In this document: one piece after another, positions 30,361 through 38,872 of the stretch
Layout of the letters: every line of letters starts with the position of its first letter
Numbering within the stretch: the first letter of the stretch is position 1
DNA from: Anthracocystis setariae
Taxonomy: Eukaryota > Basidiomycota > Ustilaginomycetes > Ustilaginales > Ustilaginaceae
Direction of reading: 5' to 3'
Length of the DNA: 64,000 nt
Assembly (NCBI GenBank): GCA_928724745.1
Contig: CAKMXJ010000003.1
Span: 372,001-436,000 of the forward strand
The notes under the pieces: model-generated
What the model was told of the DNA's origin: nothing
What the model saw: only the letters and a program-made list of their open reading frames with translations
Database searches by the model: none
Program-made: the position numbers and the translations under genes

Positions 30361-31749
30361 ATGCGCTCGACCTTTGCTCTCAGGCAGGTGGCCATCTCAG
30401 CCACCCGATCTTCCAGCCTTGCTGGCTTCAGGACGGCATCGGCTGTTCCTCGTATCAGCTCGATGGCGACTGCTTTCAAGCGCGATGCTGGTGCAAAATT
30501 CCCCACCGGTGTTCGAAGCGTCACTTCGACCACGGGCGCCGCTGCTGACTTTGATCCGCACGCTCCTACTACCATGGACAAGATGGAACCGCCCAAGCCC
30601 GGTGCCGACTTCAATGTCGTGATTGTCGGTGCCGGTAACATCAACTTTGGCTCGGACGAAGGCCCGTGGAACCACTCGTTCCGTCTCGAACACAAGCTCG
30701 GCCCTCGTCTCAAGGTGGTTGCGCTTATCGATCCGTCCAAGGCGCGTGCCGATGCTGTGCTCAATGTCAAGCGCAACTCGTTCGTCCTTTCCGCTTACAA
30801 GGACACGGTCGTCTACCCTACCTTTGCAGACTATGCCGCCAACGTCACTCCTGACAAGAAGCCTCACGCCATTTGGGTCGGAAGCCCACCTCAGTTCCGT
30901 GGTCGTGAGCAGCCCGGCCGCGACTTGGAGAAGAAGCTCGTCGAGGCCTTTCCAGATGTGGCCATCTTCATTGAGAAGCCCGTGTCTACTGGCCCCGTCG
31001 AGGATGCGCACAAGGTGGCCGACATGCTCGAGAAGGCGGACAACCTGGTCTCGGTGGGTTACATGCTTCGATACCTCAAGGTGGTGCAGAAGATGAAGCA
31101 GATCCTTGAAGAGAACAACCTCAAGGTGATGGCTACCAATGCGCGTTACATTATGGCTTACGAGCGCGCTGCCAAGCCCGACTGGTGGGACAAGACGCAG
31201 ACTTGCGGTCCTATTGTGGAGCAAGCCACTCACTTTTGCGATCTTTCGCGATACTTTGGTGGTGAGGTCGACCTGAGCACTGTGGCTGCGCACTCGCTCG
31301 AGTGGTTCGAGCCTGCGGGTCAACTTAGCAAGATGCCGATCGACGAAAGCAAGGTGGATGCCGACAACCGTATCCCGCGTGTCACCTGTGCTACTTGGAA
31401 GTACGAGTCTGGCGCTGTGGGATCGTTGACTCACGCCGTCGCCCTGCAGGGAGTCAACTACCAGACGGAGATCGACGTTCTTGCCGACGGTTACAGCCTG
31501 CGTTTGGTCGACCCTTACAACGCGCCTGCGCTCTACTTCCGTCGTCCTGGCGACGACCACGAGGAGGTGGTGCGATACCAGAACGACGACCCCTTCTTCT
31601 CGGAAGTGTCGAACCTGATCGACAACATTGAGAACGGCAAGGGCTCTGCTCCTATCCTGTCGAGCTACGATGACGCGGTCAAGACGTATGCGCTTACGTG
31701 GGCCATCCGAAACGCGTCCGAGAAGAGCGTTAAGAAGCCTGTCAACTAA
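30361..31749 (+). CDS. Gfo/Idh/MocA-family NAD(P)-dependent oxidoreductase
   Basis: Predicted dinucleotide-dependent dehydrogenase of 462 residues; the substrate is probably a sugar, inositol or related polyol, but it cannot be named. The Rossmann start FNVVIVGAGNINFG lies near residue 84, followed by RLKVVALIDPSKARAD and the active-site IFIEKPVST with the family's catalytic-type Lys at about 206. The C-terminal alpha/beta domain has WWDKTQTCGPIVEQATHFCD, where the His is the expected second catalytic residue. The N-terminal 80 residues are Ser/Arg/Ala-rich, MRSTFALRQVAISATRSSS, and look like a mitochondrial presequence. A second in-frame ATG at residue 35 (MATAFKRDAG) could give a shorter cytosolic form. 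No intron. Confidence 0.88.
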   Translation: MRSTFALRQVAISATRSSSLAGFRTASAVPRISSMATAFKRDAGAKFPTGVRSVTSTTGAAADFDPHAPTTMDKMEPPKPGADFNVVIVGAGNINFGSDEGPWNHSFRLEHKLGPRLKVVALIDPSKARADAVLNVKRNSFVLSAYKDTVVYPTFADYAANVTPDKKPHAIWVGSPPQFRGREQPGRDLEKKLVEAFPDVAIFIEKPVSTGPVEDAHKVADMLEKADNLVSVGYMLRYLKVVQKMKQILEENNLKVMATNARYIMAYERAAKPDWWDKTQTCGPIVEQATHFCDLSRYFGGEVDLSTVAAHSLEWFEPAGQLSKMPIDESKVDADNRIPRVTCATWKYESGAVGSLTHAVALQGVNYQTEIDVLADGYSLRLVDPYNAPALYFRRPGDDHEEVVRYQNDDPFFSEVSNLIDNIENGKGSAPILSSYDDAVKTYALTWAIRNASEKSVKKPVN

Positions 31750-32159
31750 AAGCAGCATCAGCCGAGGTTCTTTCACATCATTGACGGGATCGTGTATATA
31801 GATATTGTGTTGATCCGAAGCAGAGTCACCCTAGAGTGATCAGAAATGCTATGCATGCATGCAGAATGGGCTCGCTATGCTTGAGGAAGTGGCAGTGATT
31901 AGGTTTGAAGAGTGAAAGGGTTGCGTGGAGGATGGCAAATACGCATGCGTCTGACAGGGCGGTGTCGGATTGATTATTGTGACAGTCAAGGCGGTCGTCT
32001 GCTATGGGATTGAGTTTTTTTGAGAATACAAATCATGTTAAGTTTGGTTCGAAGTGCACGGACGCATCGACTCCACAATTCGGACGCGGGGCGATGATGC
32101 ATACACTGTGTCAACCACCACCATCACCACTATCTGCGGGAAAGAGAGAAGCGGAAGCT
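31750..32159. other. Intergenic region between Gfo/Idh gene and GMF
   Basis: 410 bp between tandem genes with GTATATAGATATTG near 31792. The GMF frame is open upstream to 32004 with possible earlier ATGs (such as 32094 and 32097), but family N-termini fit 32160. No separate gene seen. Confidence 0.5.
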
Positions 32160-32768
32160 ATGTCGTCGGCAACGATTGATATTCCATCTGTCGTGTTGGA
32201 CAAAGTGCGCAAGTTTCGACTTACACCTAGCAAGCTACCGATCACAGCACAGGTGTATAAGATCGACAAAGCCACTCTTACGTTACAGCTCGAAGAGGAA
32301 CTCTCCTCCGGTCTGACCAATGTCGAAGACTTGATCGAAGGTAAAGCCCCCCCCCCCACCACCCCCTCTTCTCCTATTGCTGTGGTGAGCATCTTATACT
32401 GATCCTTCCTCCAATGTGCATGGGTTGTAGAGTTGCCCGAGAACAGTCCGCGTTTTGTCGTAGTCAACTACAAACTGCAACACAAAGATGGCCGCGTTAG
32501 CTACGTAAGTAAATCCCCTCCCCTTACCCCCACCCCTCCCCAGCGACTTATGCGATTGGAACACTAACACTCCCCCACAATCCCCCTTTTGGAACCGCAG
32601 CCGTTATTCTTGCTGTATTGGGCACCCCAAACCTCATCTCTCGAACAATCAACACTCTACGCTTCAGCGCTAAGCAACTTTGCCGTCAAAGCCGACGTCT
32701 CAAAAACAATCGCCGTTCGCGAACCTGACTTCTCCACCACCCAACTCAACTCCCACCTCGGTGCCTAA
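32160..32768 (+). CDS. Glia maturation factor-type ADF-H protein (GMF), three exons
   Basis: ADF-homology protein that binds Arp2/3 and promotes debranching of actin networks. Exons 32160-32340, 32431-32504 and 32601-32768 give 140 residues, normal for GMF. Splice sites: GTAAAG/TTGTAG and GTAAGT/CCGCAG, introns 90 and 96 bp. The product reads MSSATIDIPSVVLDKVRKFR, then ELPENSPRFVVVNYKLQHKD and GRVSYPLFLLYWAP, the conserved GMF segment, followed by YASALSNFAVKADVSKTIAV. Both introns are very C-rich. Longer in-frame N-terminal extensions exist (from 32094) but have no family counterpart. The final stop is 156 bp from the end of the converging gene. Confidence 0.9.
32515..32541 (-). promoter_or_regulatory. 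Potential G-quadruplex / i-motif inside GMF intron 2
   Basis: The + strand carries five C-tracts of four or five bases separated by one to three bases, so the minus strand has five G-tracts with short loops. This fits the G-quadruplex pattern. Any function is inference. Confidence 0.45.
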
Positions 32769-32924
32769 CTAACTCCAAACTCCCCTACCCCCCACTTTCC
32801 ACACTCTCCCCACCCAAATTGCTAAACAGACGGCGACGATTTCGGATGCAATCAAAGATATCCTAGAGCAAACATAACATGAATGACAGCTTCGATGAGA
32901 TGGGGTTAGGTAGGTTCGAGTGAT

Positions 32925-35900
32925 TTATCTTCGAGAGTGAGGTTTCTTGCGATTGACAACGGCCTTGGGGCCTGTGGGGATTGTCCCACCGCCACTGCCA
33001 CTGCCAGTTGCACTGCTAGAGGTGTGCGTGGTGGGGATGCGATTTTTGGGCGCATGCATGCTGTCAGCTACACTCGGTGAAGCATGGATACTATCCTTAA
33101 CCGACGCTGTAGACTTGTTCCCACCTTCTTCGCGATTCTCCAACGCTGTCTTCGACCCCCTCCCCATCGCAGCAGGCGCCTTCCGCGCCCCACTACCTCT
33201 AAACTGAACCTCGGCCTCCGCCTCCGCCTCCTCCTTCTTGGCGCCTGCGCTCTTATTCCACCTCCCATACGGCGTCGATGCTGGAGCTGGCACAGTCGAC
33301 TTTTTTCCTGCTTCGGGTTCAGGTGAGAGACTAGCTTCTTTGGCGCGTCCCGCAATTCGAATCCCAAGAGTATCGTTCTTGCCAGCGATGCCCATAATAC
33401 TCACTCCCTTACCCGCCTTATCACCCTTACCTTTGCCACCACGAGAAGAAGAAGAAGAAGAAGCGACCTCGGCATTCACCGCACCCGCACGTCGCCATAC
33501 CCCCTCTTCCTTCTTCCTCGCACCCGTGCTGCTGTGATTCTCGGGCTTCTTCTCCTTCTCCTCCACCACCGGCTTCTTCGCAGGAGAAAGCGTCACCCCC
33601 CAGTCATCCAGATCCGGCAACTCGTCGTCCAATTCATCATCGTCCGCAGCCCAATCGAACGATATCGACTTTGCATGACTCGCTTCCGCCGTCTTCGCAC
33701 CCGCTTCCTCCTTCTCCTCCCCCTTCTTCTCCTCTGCTGACTTGGGTTCCACTTTAGCACTGGGCAGGCCGACCTTAGGCTCGGCGGGCGATGAGAATAA
33801 ATCGTCCTTGACCGTCGGAATCGACTGCACCCTCTGCGCCACCGGCGTCTGTTCCTGCTGCTGCTGCTGCTGCTGCTCTAGTGCATCCAACCTGGCCGTG
33901 ATCGACTTAATTGGCGTGGGCGCGGTCTCGGGTTTCTCCTCAAGCGTCACGTTCCCAACCGCACTAACCAGCTCATCCTCCTTCTCCTCCTTCTTTCCGA
34001 ATCCCGCCGTGGGCAGCCCTATCTTGATCCTACTGTCCAGATCCTTATCCTTACTCTGACTAGACCTGCGTCCACGGATGCGCTCCGACTTATCGCGTTT
34101 CAGCGAACGCTTAGCCTCCAACGCCTCGACAACTTGCAAGCTGTCACTATTGCTCTTGGTCACCTCCTCAACCTTCTTGGTACCTTTGCGCTCGCGTTTC
34201 GGCCGATCGTTCTCGACATCCGCATCACCGTCCGAATCCTCATTCGCCAAACGCGACCGCGTCGACACAGGCGACAGCTTCTGAGAACCACCCGCTCCAT
34301 CCTGCGATGGCAATTTGGCTGTGGGCGAAGGCGAGCGCTTCTGCTGAGCAAAGCTAATCGGCGGAGGAGGAGGCAGAGGCAGAGGCAGAGGCGCATAACT
34401 GGTGTTGCTGCGCTTCTCCTTGTTAGCCGCTTTGGCAGCTCGATGCATATCCTCAAACACCTCCATGTCGTCTTTCTTCTCGTCATCATCGTCTCCACTC
34501 CAATTCGCCTCCAACGTCGATGACGAGGGAAGTTTGGAGAACAGCGACGATTTGCCATTGCCGTTGGACGGGGCGCCCCACCCGAATGCGGCCAAGCTGC
34601 GCGATGGACCCCTGGTCTCATCCGAAGATGAGGGCGAGTCACAACCCAACGATGGAGTCGGGGGAACGATGGTGCCCGGACCATCTTGGTCGTTGTCGGC
34701 TTCGTGGTCTGGTGGATCGATGCGGAACGTCTCGGCAACCGATGCGGTGGAAAGATGCGACGAAGGATAGTCCTCCTCTGCCTTTTCTTCGAGCTCTTGC
34801 ATGACGCTGATCTCCTGACCGAGACTCAACTGCAATCCATTCGGTCGATGGCTGGGTCTCTTACGATCCAGTCCCGTCTGAACGCCAAGCATGTTGCTCG
34901 ATGAAAATCCGGATCCGATAGTATGGCTCGTCGTAATTGCGGCTGCTGCGGTATCTTTAGCCGGCTTGGGCGCCCAAATACTGGCACTGGTGCCGAGCCC
35001 CGAGCGGGTGTTACGCAGACGGTCGAGCATAGCGTCGATCTGACCGTGACCTGAACCTCCCGCCCTGTTGGACGAGTTGAGCGCCAACGGCTCGCCATGC
35101 AAGTCGGAACGGCCCTGCTTGAGTGGAGATCCAATGGAAATATTCGAGCCAACCCTGCCACGCAGATTGAGCGCCTCGCTCAACGGGCTTTTCACGCCGT
35201 CGGGACTTTGTGCCAAGGGAATGGGAGTCCTGAGCGGTGTGAGTCCGAGACCGAGACCACTCGCTCTCGCTGCGTCGCCATCGTGGTGGTAGTTGGAAGA
35301 GTGCGGATAGATAGGGTAGTGGGGAGTGGCGGGGGTTTGTGGACCCCCTCGTTGCGAGAGCTTGAGCGGGGTTTCGGGGATCGGATGAGATGCGCTGAGT
35401 GGAGTGCGGGTGTTGGAAGGCGAATGCAGTTCGTTGTTGCGAGCAGGGCTGGTGAGCGGCAGGGGTGAAGGGAGTTTGGCACCTGGTCTGCGGATTCCTT
35501 GGGATGGAGTGGTGTTGAAGGGCGAGGTCGATGTACTGTCTCTTGGCGATGTTTCTGAGTGATGGCTATTGTCGGCATCAGCGTGGCGCGCGTTGGACGA
35601 GGAGGATGGTGGTGGTGGTGGTGGTGGTGGTGGTGGTGTTGTGAAGTTCTGCGCCATGTCCATGCGTTCGAGGAGAGACCGAGACTTGGGATCGGTTGCA
35701 GATGAAGACGATCGACGTGCTGGTGTTTTGGGAGATGGTTTGTTGGCAGGTTTGGATGCTGGAGGGGGAGAAGCGTGGGTCTCTGGTTTGGGAGCATAGA
35801 TGCTCTGGCTGGCGCCACCAATCCAGCCATCCTCGTCTGTCTCCAGATCGATGATGGGAGTGTTGGCCTTGGTCATGACTGCTGGCTTGTGCGCGACCTT

Positions 35901-36350
35901 GGCGACGGCTGGCTTGGGTGGCTGCTTGGAAGACGGAGGCTTGATGCTGTCGATGGGGTCCGGTTGGGATGCAAACTGACCTGGCTTAAGTTTCGGAGCG
36001 GTACCAACTGTAGCGCCGGCAGCGATGAAGTCGTGCAAGCTGGGCGGAGGCTTGACAGCAAGCGGATTGCGTTTGGCAAGCTCGTCCCAGGAGATCCACT
36101 TTCCGGTGGATTTGTATGTGCTGCCTTTGCCCCTGACGCGAAGGACGATGGGGAACTCGATGCAAGGCGGATTGGATTTGGAGATGCGTGCACCAGCCGA
36201 GTGAAGCTGACCGTGTGCGAGATCGTTGGGTTGGAGAGGAGTCTGTGATTGATCCCAGATGTGGTGGAGAAAGGCTTTGGAGCCCCAAGACTCGTTGAAT
36301 TCGACGTATTCGTTTGGACCTACAACAAACAAGGTTGTGAGCGAGGTCAT
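32925..36350 (-). CDS. Large disordered protein, unrecognised
   Basis: A 1,141-residue frame I do not recognise. The N-terminal 100 residues look folded (EYVEFNESWGSKAFLHHIWD, then CIEFPIVLRVRGKGSTYKST and WISWDELAKRN). The rest is low complexity: Ser/Pro-rich, a run of about 11 Pro near 237-249 from a GGT/CCA repeat, a Gln run near 822, Glu/Lys-rich blocks and a mostly basic C-terminus. Two short motifs stand out, DDELDDELPDLDDWGVTLSP and IMGIAGKNDTLGIRIAGRA. Ten codons after the chosen ATG a sequence like a 3' splice site (TTGTTTGTTGTAG, cut after 36320) occurs, so the true first exon may lie upstream and the first residues may be intronic. It is head-to-head with the hydrolase. Confidence 0.7.
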   Translation of the reverse strand: MTSLTTLFVVGPNEYVEFNESWGSKAFLHHIWDQSQTPLQPNDLAHGQLHSAGARISKSNPPCIEFPIVLRVRGKGSTYKSTGKWISWDELAKRNPLAVKPPPSLHDFIAAGATVGTAPKLKPGQFASQPDPIDSIKPPSSKQPPKPAVAKVAHKPAVMTKANTPIIDLETDEDGWIGGASQSIYAPKPETHASPPPASKPANKPSPKTPARRSSSSATDPKSRSLLERMDMAQNFTTPPPPPPPPPPSSSSNARHADADNSHHSETSPRDSTSTSPFNTTPSQGIRRPGAKLPSPLPLTSPARNNELHSPSNTRTPLSASHPIPETPLKLSQRGGPQTPATPHYPIYPHSSNYHHDGDAARASGLGLGLTPLRTPIPLAQSPDGVKSPLSEALNLRGRVGSNISIGSPLKQGRSDLHGEPLALNSSNRAGGSGHGQIDAMLDRLRNTRSGLGTSASIWAPKPAKDTAAAAITTSHTIGSGFSSSNMLGVQTGLDRKRPSHRPNGLQLSLGQEISVMQELEEKAEEDYPSSHLSTASVAETFRIDPPDHEADNDQDGPGTIVPPTPSLGCDSPSSSDETRGPSRSLAAFGWGAPSNGNGKSSLFSKLPSSSTLEANWSGDDDDEKKDDMEVFEDMHRAAKAANKEKRSNTSYAPLPLPLPPPPPISFAQQKRSPSPTAKLPSQDGAGGSQKLSPVSTRSRLANEDSDGDADVENDRPKRERKGTKKVEEVTKSNSDSLQVVEALEAKRSLKRDKSERIRGRRSSQSKDKDLDSRIKIGLPTAGFGKKEEKEDELVSAVGNVTLEEKPETAPTPIKSITARLDALEQQQQQQQEQTPVAQRVQSIPTVKDDLFSSPAEPKVGLPSAKVEPKSAEEKKGEEKEEAGAKTAEASHAKSISFDWAADDDELDDELPDLDDWGVTLSPAKKPVVEEKEKKPENHSSTGARKKEEGVWRRAGAVNAEVASSSSSSRGGKGKGDKAGKGVSIMGIAGKNDTLGIRIAGRAKEASLSPEPEAGKKSTVPAPASTPYGRWNKSAGAKKEEAEAEAEVQFRGSGARKAPAAMGRGSKTALENREEGGNKSTASVKDSIHASPSVADSMHAPKNRIPTTHTSSSATGSGSGGGTIPTGPKAVVNRKKPHSRR
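35606..35638 (+). repeat. (GGT)n repeat encoding polyproline on the minus strand
   Basis: About eleven GGT units. On the minus strand they encode a polyproline run in the unrecognised disordered protein. Confidence 0.9.
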
Positions 36351-37266
36351 GCTGCAGCTGCTGGCGCAGTGTCAGAGAAATGGAGCCATATGAGAGAGTG
36401 TTGGAGATGGCCAAGCGATGGGAGGAAAGCTAGGCGCTGTCAGATGGAGCAAAGAGGTTTTAGAACATGATTGCGGGTCACACCGAAGCGGGTCTAGATG
36501 CAGCAGGGTGGGGGGAGAAGGAAGGGGCTGTTTCCAGTAGATGGTGATGCAGGTAGGGGTTGGGTGAGGACAAGATGAACCGGAAGAAGCAGGGAAAGGG
36601 GTCAGTGCAACAACGATGTATTGGTGGAAAGGAAATGAAATGAAATGGAATGGAATGTCCACAAAAATTGACAGCGGAGGATCGTCAATATGCGTTGCAA
36701 TTCATAATTTTGTAACTGCCGCGCAACCTTAGTTTCAGGTACAGTATAGTACCTTTCTGTGCTTGACTCGTACAAGCTCAGACTCTTTTGCGAGCGAGCG
36801 CCGACTCAATCAACGCCAGGGAGTGAGTTCCGAGTCCGGACTACGTGCAGCGAGTGAGCCAAGAAGGGCTTGGCGAGCCAGACTGGGTTGAGGCACAAAG
36901 AGGTGAATGGCCGAGGTGCATTGCATACGAAGCTGTGTGCACGCACAGGTGGATTGAATGTTAGACTCTTTGCAATTGCGGAAATGTGCGCGACTGACTC
37001 ACCATTATTAATACAGTAGTTTGTGCGACAGACGGCCACTTTTTGTGCATCTTGGCAGTGTGTGGAGGCTTGAGCGAATTATGCAGTTTGGTTGCGTCCA
37101 ACTGAGCACAGAGCAGCTTCATTCATCAAGCTGAGCATCTTTGCAGCTCGCCACCAACATCGTCACTACCACATCTCCCCAATCATCACGCCCCACCTCC
37201 TCAGCGTGAATGCTGTCGTAACCTCCTACTTAAGCCAGACGCGGCGCTCGCTCCGACTCAGCCAGC
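36351..37266. promoter_or_regulatory. Divergent promoter region, disordered protein / hydrolase
   Basis: 916 bp between head-to-head genes. Contains GGTACAGTATAGTACC near 36738-36753, an imperfect inverted repeat of the recurring motif. The GAAATGAAATG repeats near 36630-36656 are short. No gene seen; an upstream exon of the disordered protein could lie here. Confidence 0.5.
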
Positions 37267-38799
37267 ATGTCCAAGTTTACAGCCGCAGACGACCTCAATC
37301 CATGGGCGGGCCAGGCGTCGCTATCTCCCTCGTCCTCCAACACACCCAACATGGCTCAGTCTGGCTCCTCACTCGCCAATGCCATCATCATAGACGATCC
37401 ACCAGAACAGCATCCATTGCCACCTCCGCCGTATCAAGGCTTTGCAACATCATCGCAAGCTTCAACCCATGATGCCAATGTCTCATCAACCGGCATGGAA
37501 GGCAAGAACGAGCTGCTCCTTCTCGTTTTCATACACGGATTCAAGGGCTCCTCCGACACAACGTTCGAGGACTTTCCATCTCGGCTAGCGTACAACCTCC
37601 AAGAAACGTATCCTGGCCTCCACGTCAAGTCGGCCGTCTATCCGACTTACGACACTCGTGGCAGCCTTGCCGCTGCTGTCGACTCGTTTGTCGAGTGGCT
37701 CACAGAACAGACAGTCACGCTCGAGTCCAAGCCAGAGATTGACCCGAACACTGGCGACATCATCCCCGATTCTGGCAAAGGTGGTGGAATGGGCAGTGTC
37801 AAGATCGTCCTCGCTGGACACTCGATGGGTGGTCTCGTAGCTGTCGATGCAGCCTTGGCGATTGCGCAGAGCAGCTCCGAGCAGCAGCAGAGCACTCCTA
37901 AGCAGAAACGTTCAACGCTGAAACTCTGGCCTCGCGTCGTCGGAGTGCTTGCTTACGACACTCCCTACTACGGCGTCCACCCCGGCGTGTTCAAGAACGG
38001 CATCAACAAGTATGCAGGCTATCTGCAAACAGCACAGACGCTCGGAACTTTCTTTGCTCCCATGGGAATTGGTCTTGCTGCCAGGTGGAACTCGGAACGA
38101 CAGTCACAAGAACCATCCTCCTCCAATCGAGATCAAAAAAGAGATCAAGCCGGCTCTCGTAGTGGTAATAACTCGGAAGCTTCCTCACGAGCTACCAGCA
38201 ATTGGCGTACCGCACTCATGGCCACCGGCGCGGCTGCTCTCGCGTCCGGTGCCGTCGCCTCGGCCGCCTACATGAACAAAGACAAACTCAACGGCGCCTA
38301 CGGCTGGGTCACCGATCACCTCGCCTTTGTCTCCAACCTTTGGGACGACAATGCGTTGCACGCCCGACTCGATCGGCTTGTCGACCAGCCGCAAATCCTC
38401 TTCCACTGCTACTACACTCGTCTGCCCGCCAACTCGCGTGCGGCGAATCCCAACAACGCAGCAGGTGCGCGCGATAGGACGTTCATCATCCTACCACCGC
38501 GCGCGGCTCGGTCGGCGGCGAGCTTTACTGCGATGGACAATACCAAGGCGAGCGACGAGGTGGATGCGCACATCAGCATGTTTAGCGCCAAGGCGAATCC
38601 CAACTACTTTGAGCTCGGCTTGAAAACCAGCGCGCTTATCGCCGTTTGTTTGGATAACGAGTCGAGGTTTGGCGATCAGGTGCAAAGTCAGCACGAGAGT
38701 GAACAGACGGACCAGGCGTTGGAGGAGCAGAAGGGGCTTAGGGATGGTGATGATGAGGTGGAACATTTGAAGCAGGATGCTCGCAATGAGGTTGTCTAA
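37267..38799 (+). CDS. Alpha/beta hydrolase (DUF676-type lipase-like)
   Basis: Predicted serine hydrolase or lipase of 510 residues. LLLLVFIHGFKGSSDTTFED forms the first strand and oxyanion region; GHSMGG at about 184-189 gives nucleophile Ser186. Between residues about 290 and 340 there is a disordered, charged segment and then an Ala/Gly-rich hydrophobic stretch (TALMATGAAALASGAVASAA) that could be a membrane-associated helix. Further on come FHCYYTRLP and FIILPPR. The candidate catalytic Asp and His are not certain from sequence alone. The first 75 residues are Ser/Pro-rich. Substrate unknown; DUF676 proteins often act on lipids. Its stop is 73 bp from CTNNBL1's. Confidence 0.78.
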   Translation: MSKFTAADDLNPWAGQASLSPSSSNTPNMAQSGSSLANAIIIDDPPEQHPLPPPPYQGFATSSQASTHDANVSSTGMEGKNELLLLVFIHGFKGSSDTTFEDFPSRLAYNLQETYPGLHVKSAVYPTYDTRGSLAAAVDSFVEWLTEQTVTLESKPEIDPNTGDIIPDSGKGGGMGSVKIVLAGHSMGGLVAVDAALAIAQSSSEQQQSTPKQKRSTLKLWPRVVGVLAYDTPYYGVHPGVFKNGINKYAGYLQTAQTLGTFFAPMGIGLAARWNSERQSQEPSSSNRDQKRDQAGSRSGNNSEASSRATSNWRTALMATGAAALASGAVASAAYMNKDKLNGAYGWVTDHLAFVSNLWDDNALHARLDRLVDQPQILFHCYYTRLPANSRAANPNNAAGARDRTFIILPPRAARSAASFTAMDNTKASDEVDAHISMFSAKANPNYFELGLKTSALIAVCLDNESRFGDQVQSQHESEQTDQALEEQKGLRDGDDEVEHLKQDARNEVV

Positions 38800-38872
38800 G
38801 TTTCCATCAATATACCCCTGTTGTACAAAGTTTTGGTTGTGAGGTGTGTGTGTGTGTGTCTGTGTGTGTGTT

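Noticed and set aside
30397..31776. 459-codon minus-strand frame opposite the Gfo/Idh gene
   Set aside because: Antisense shadow; the + strand product has a full Rossmann and catalytic signature, this one has none.
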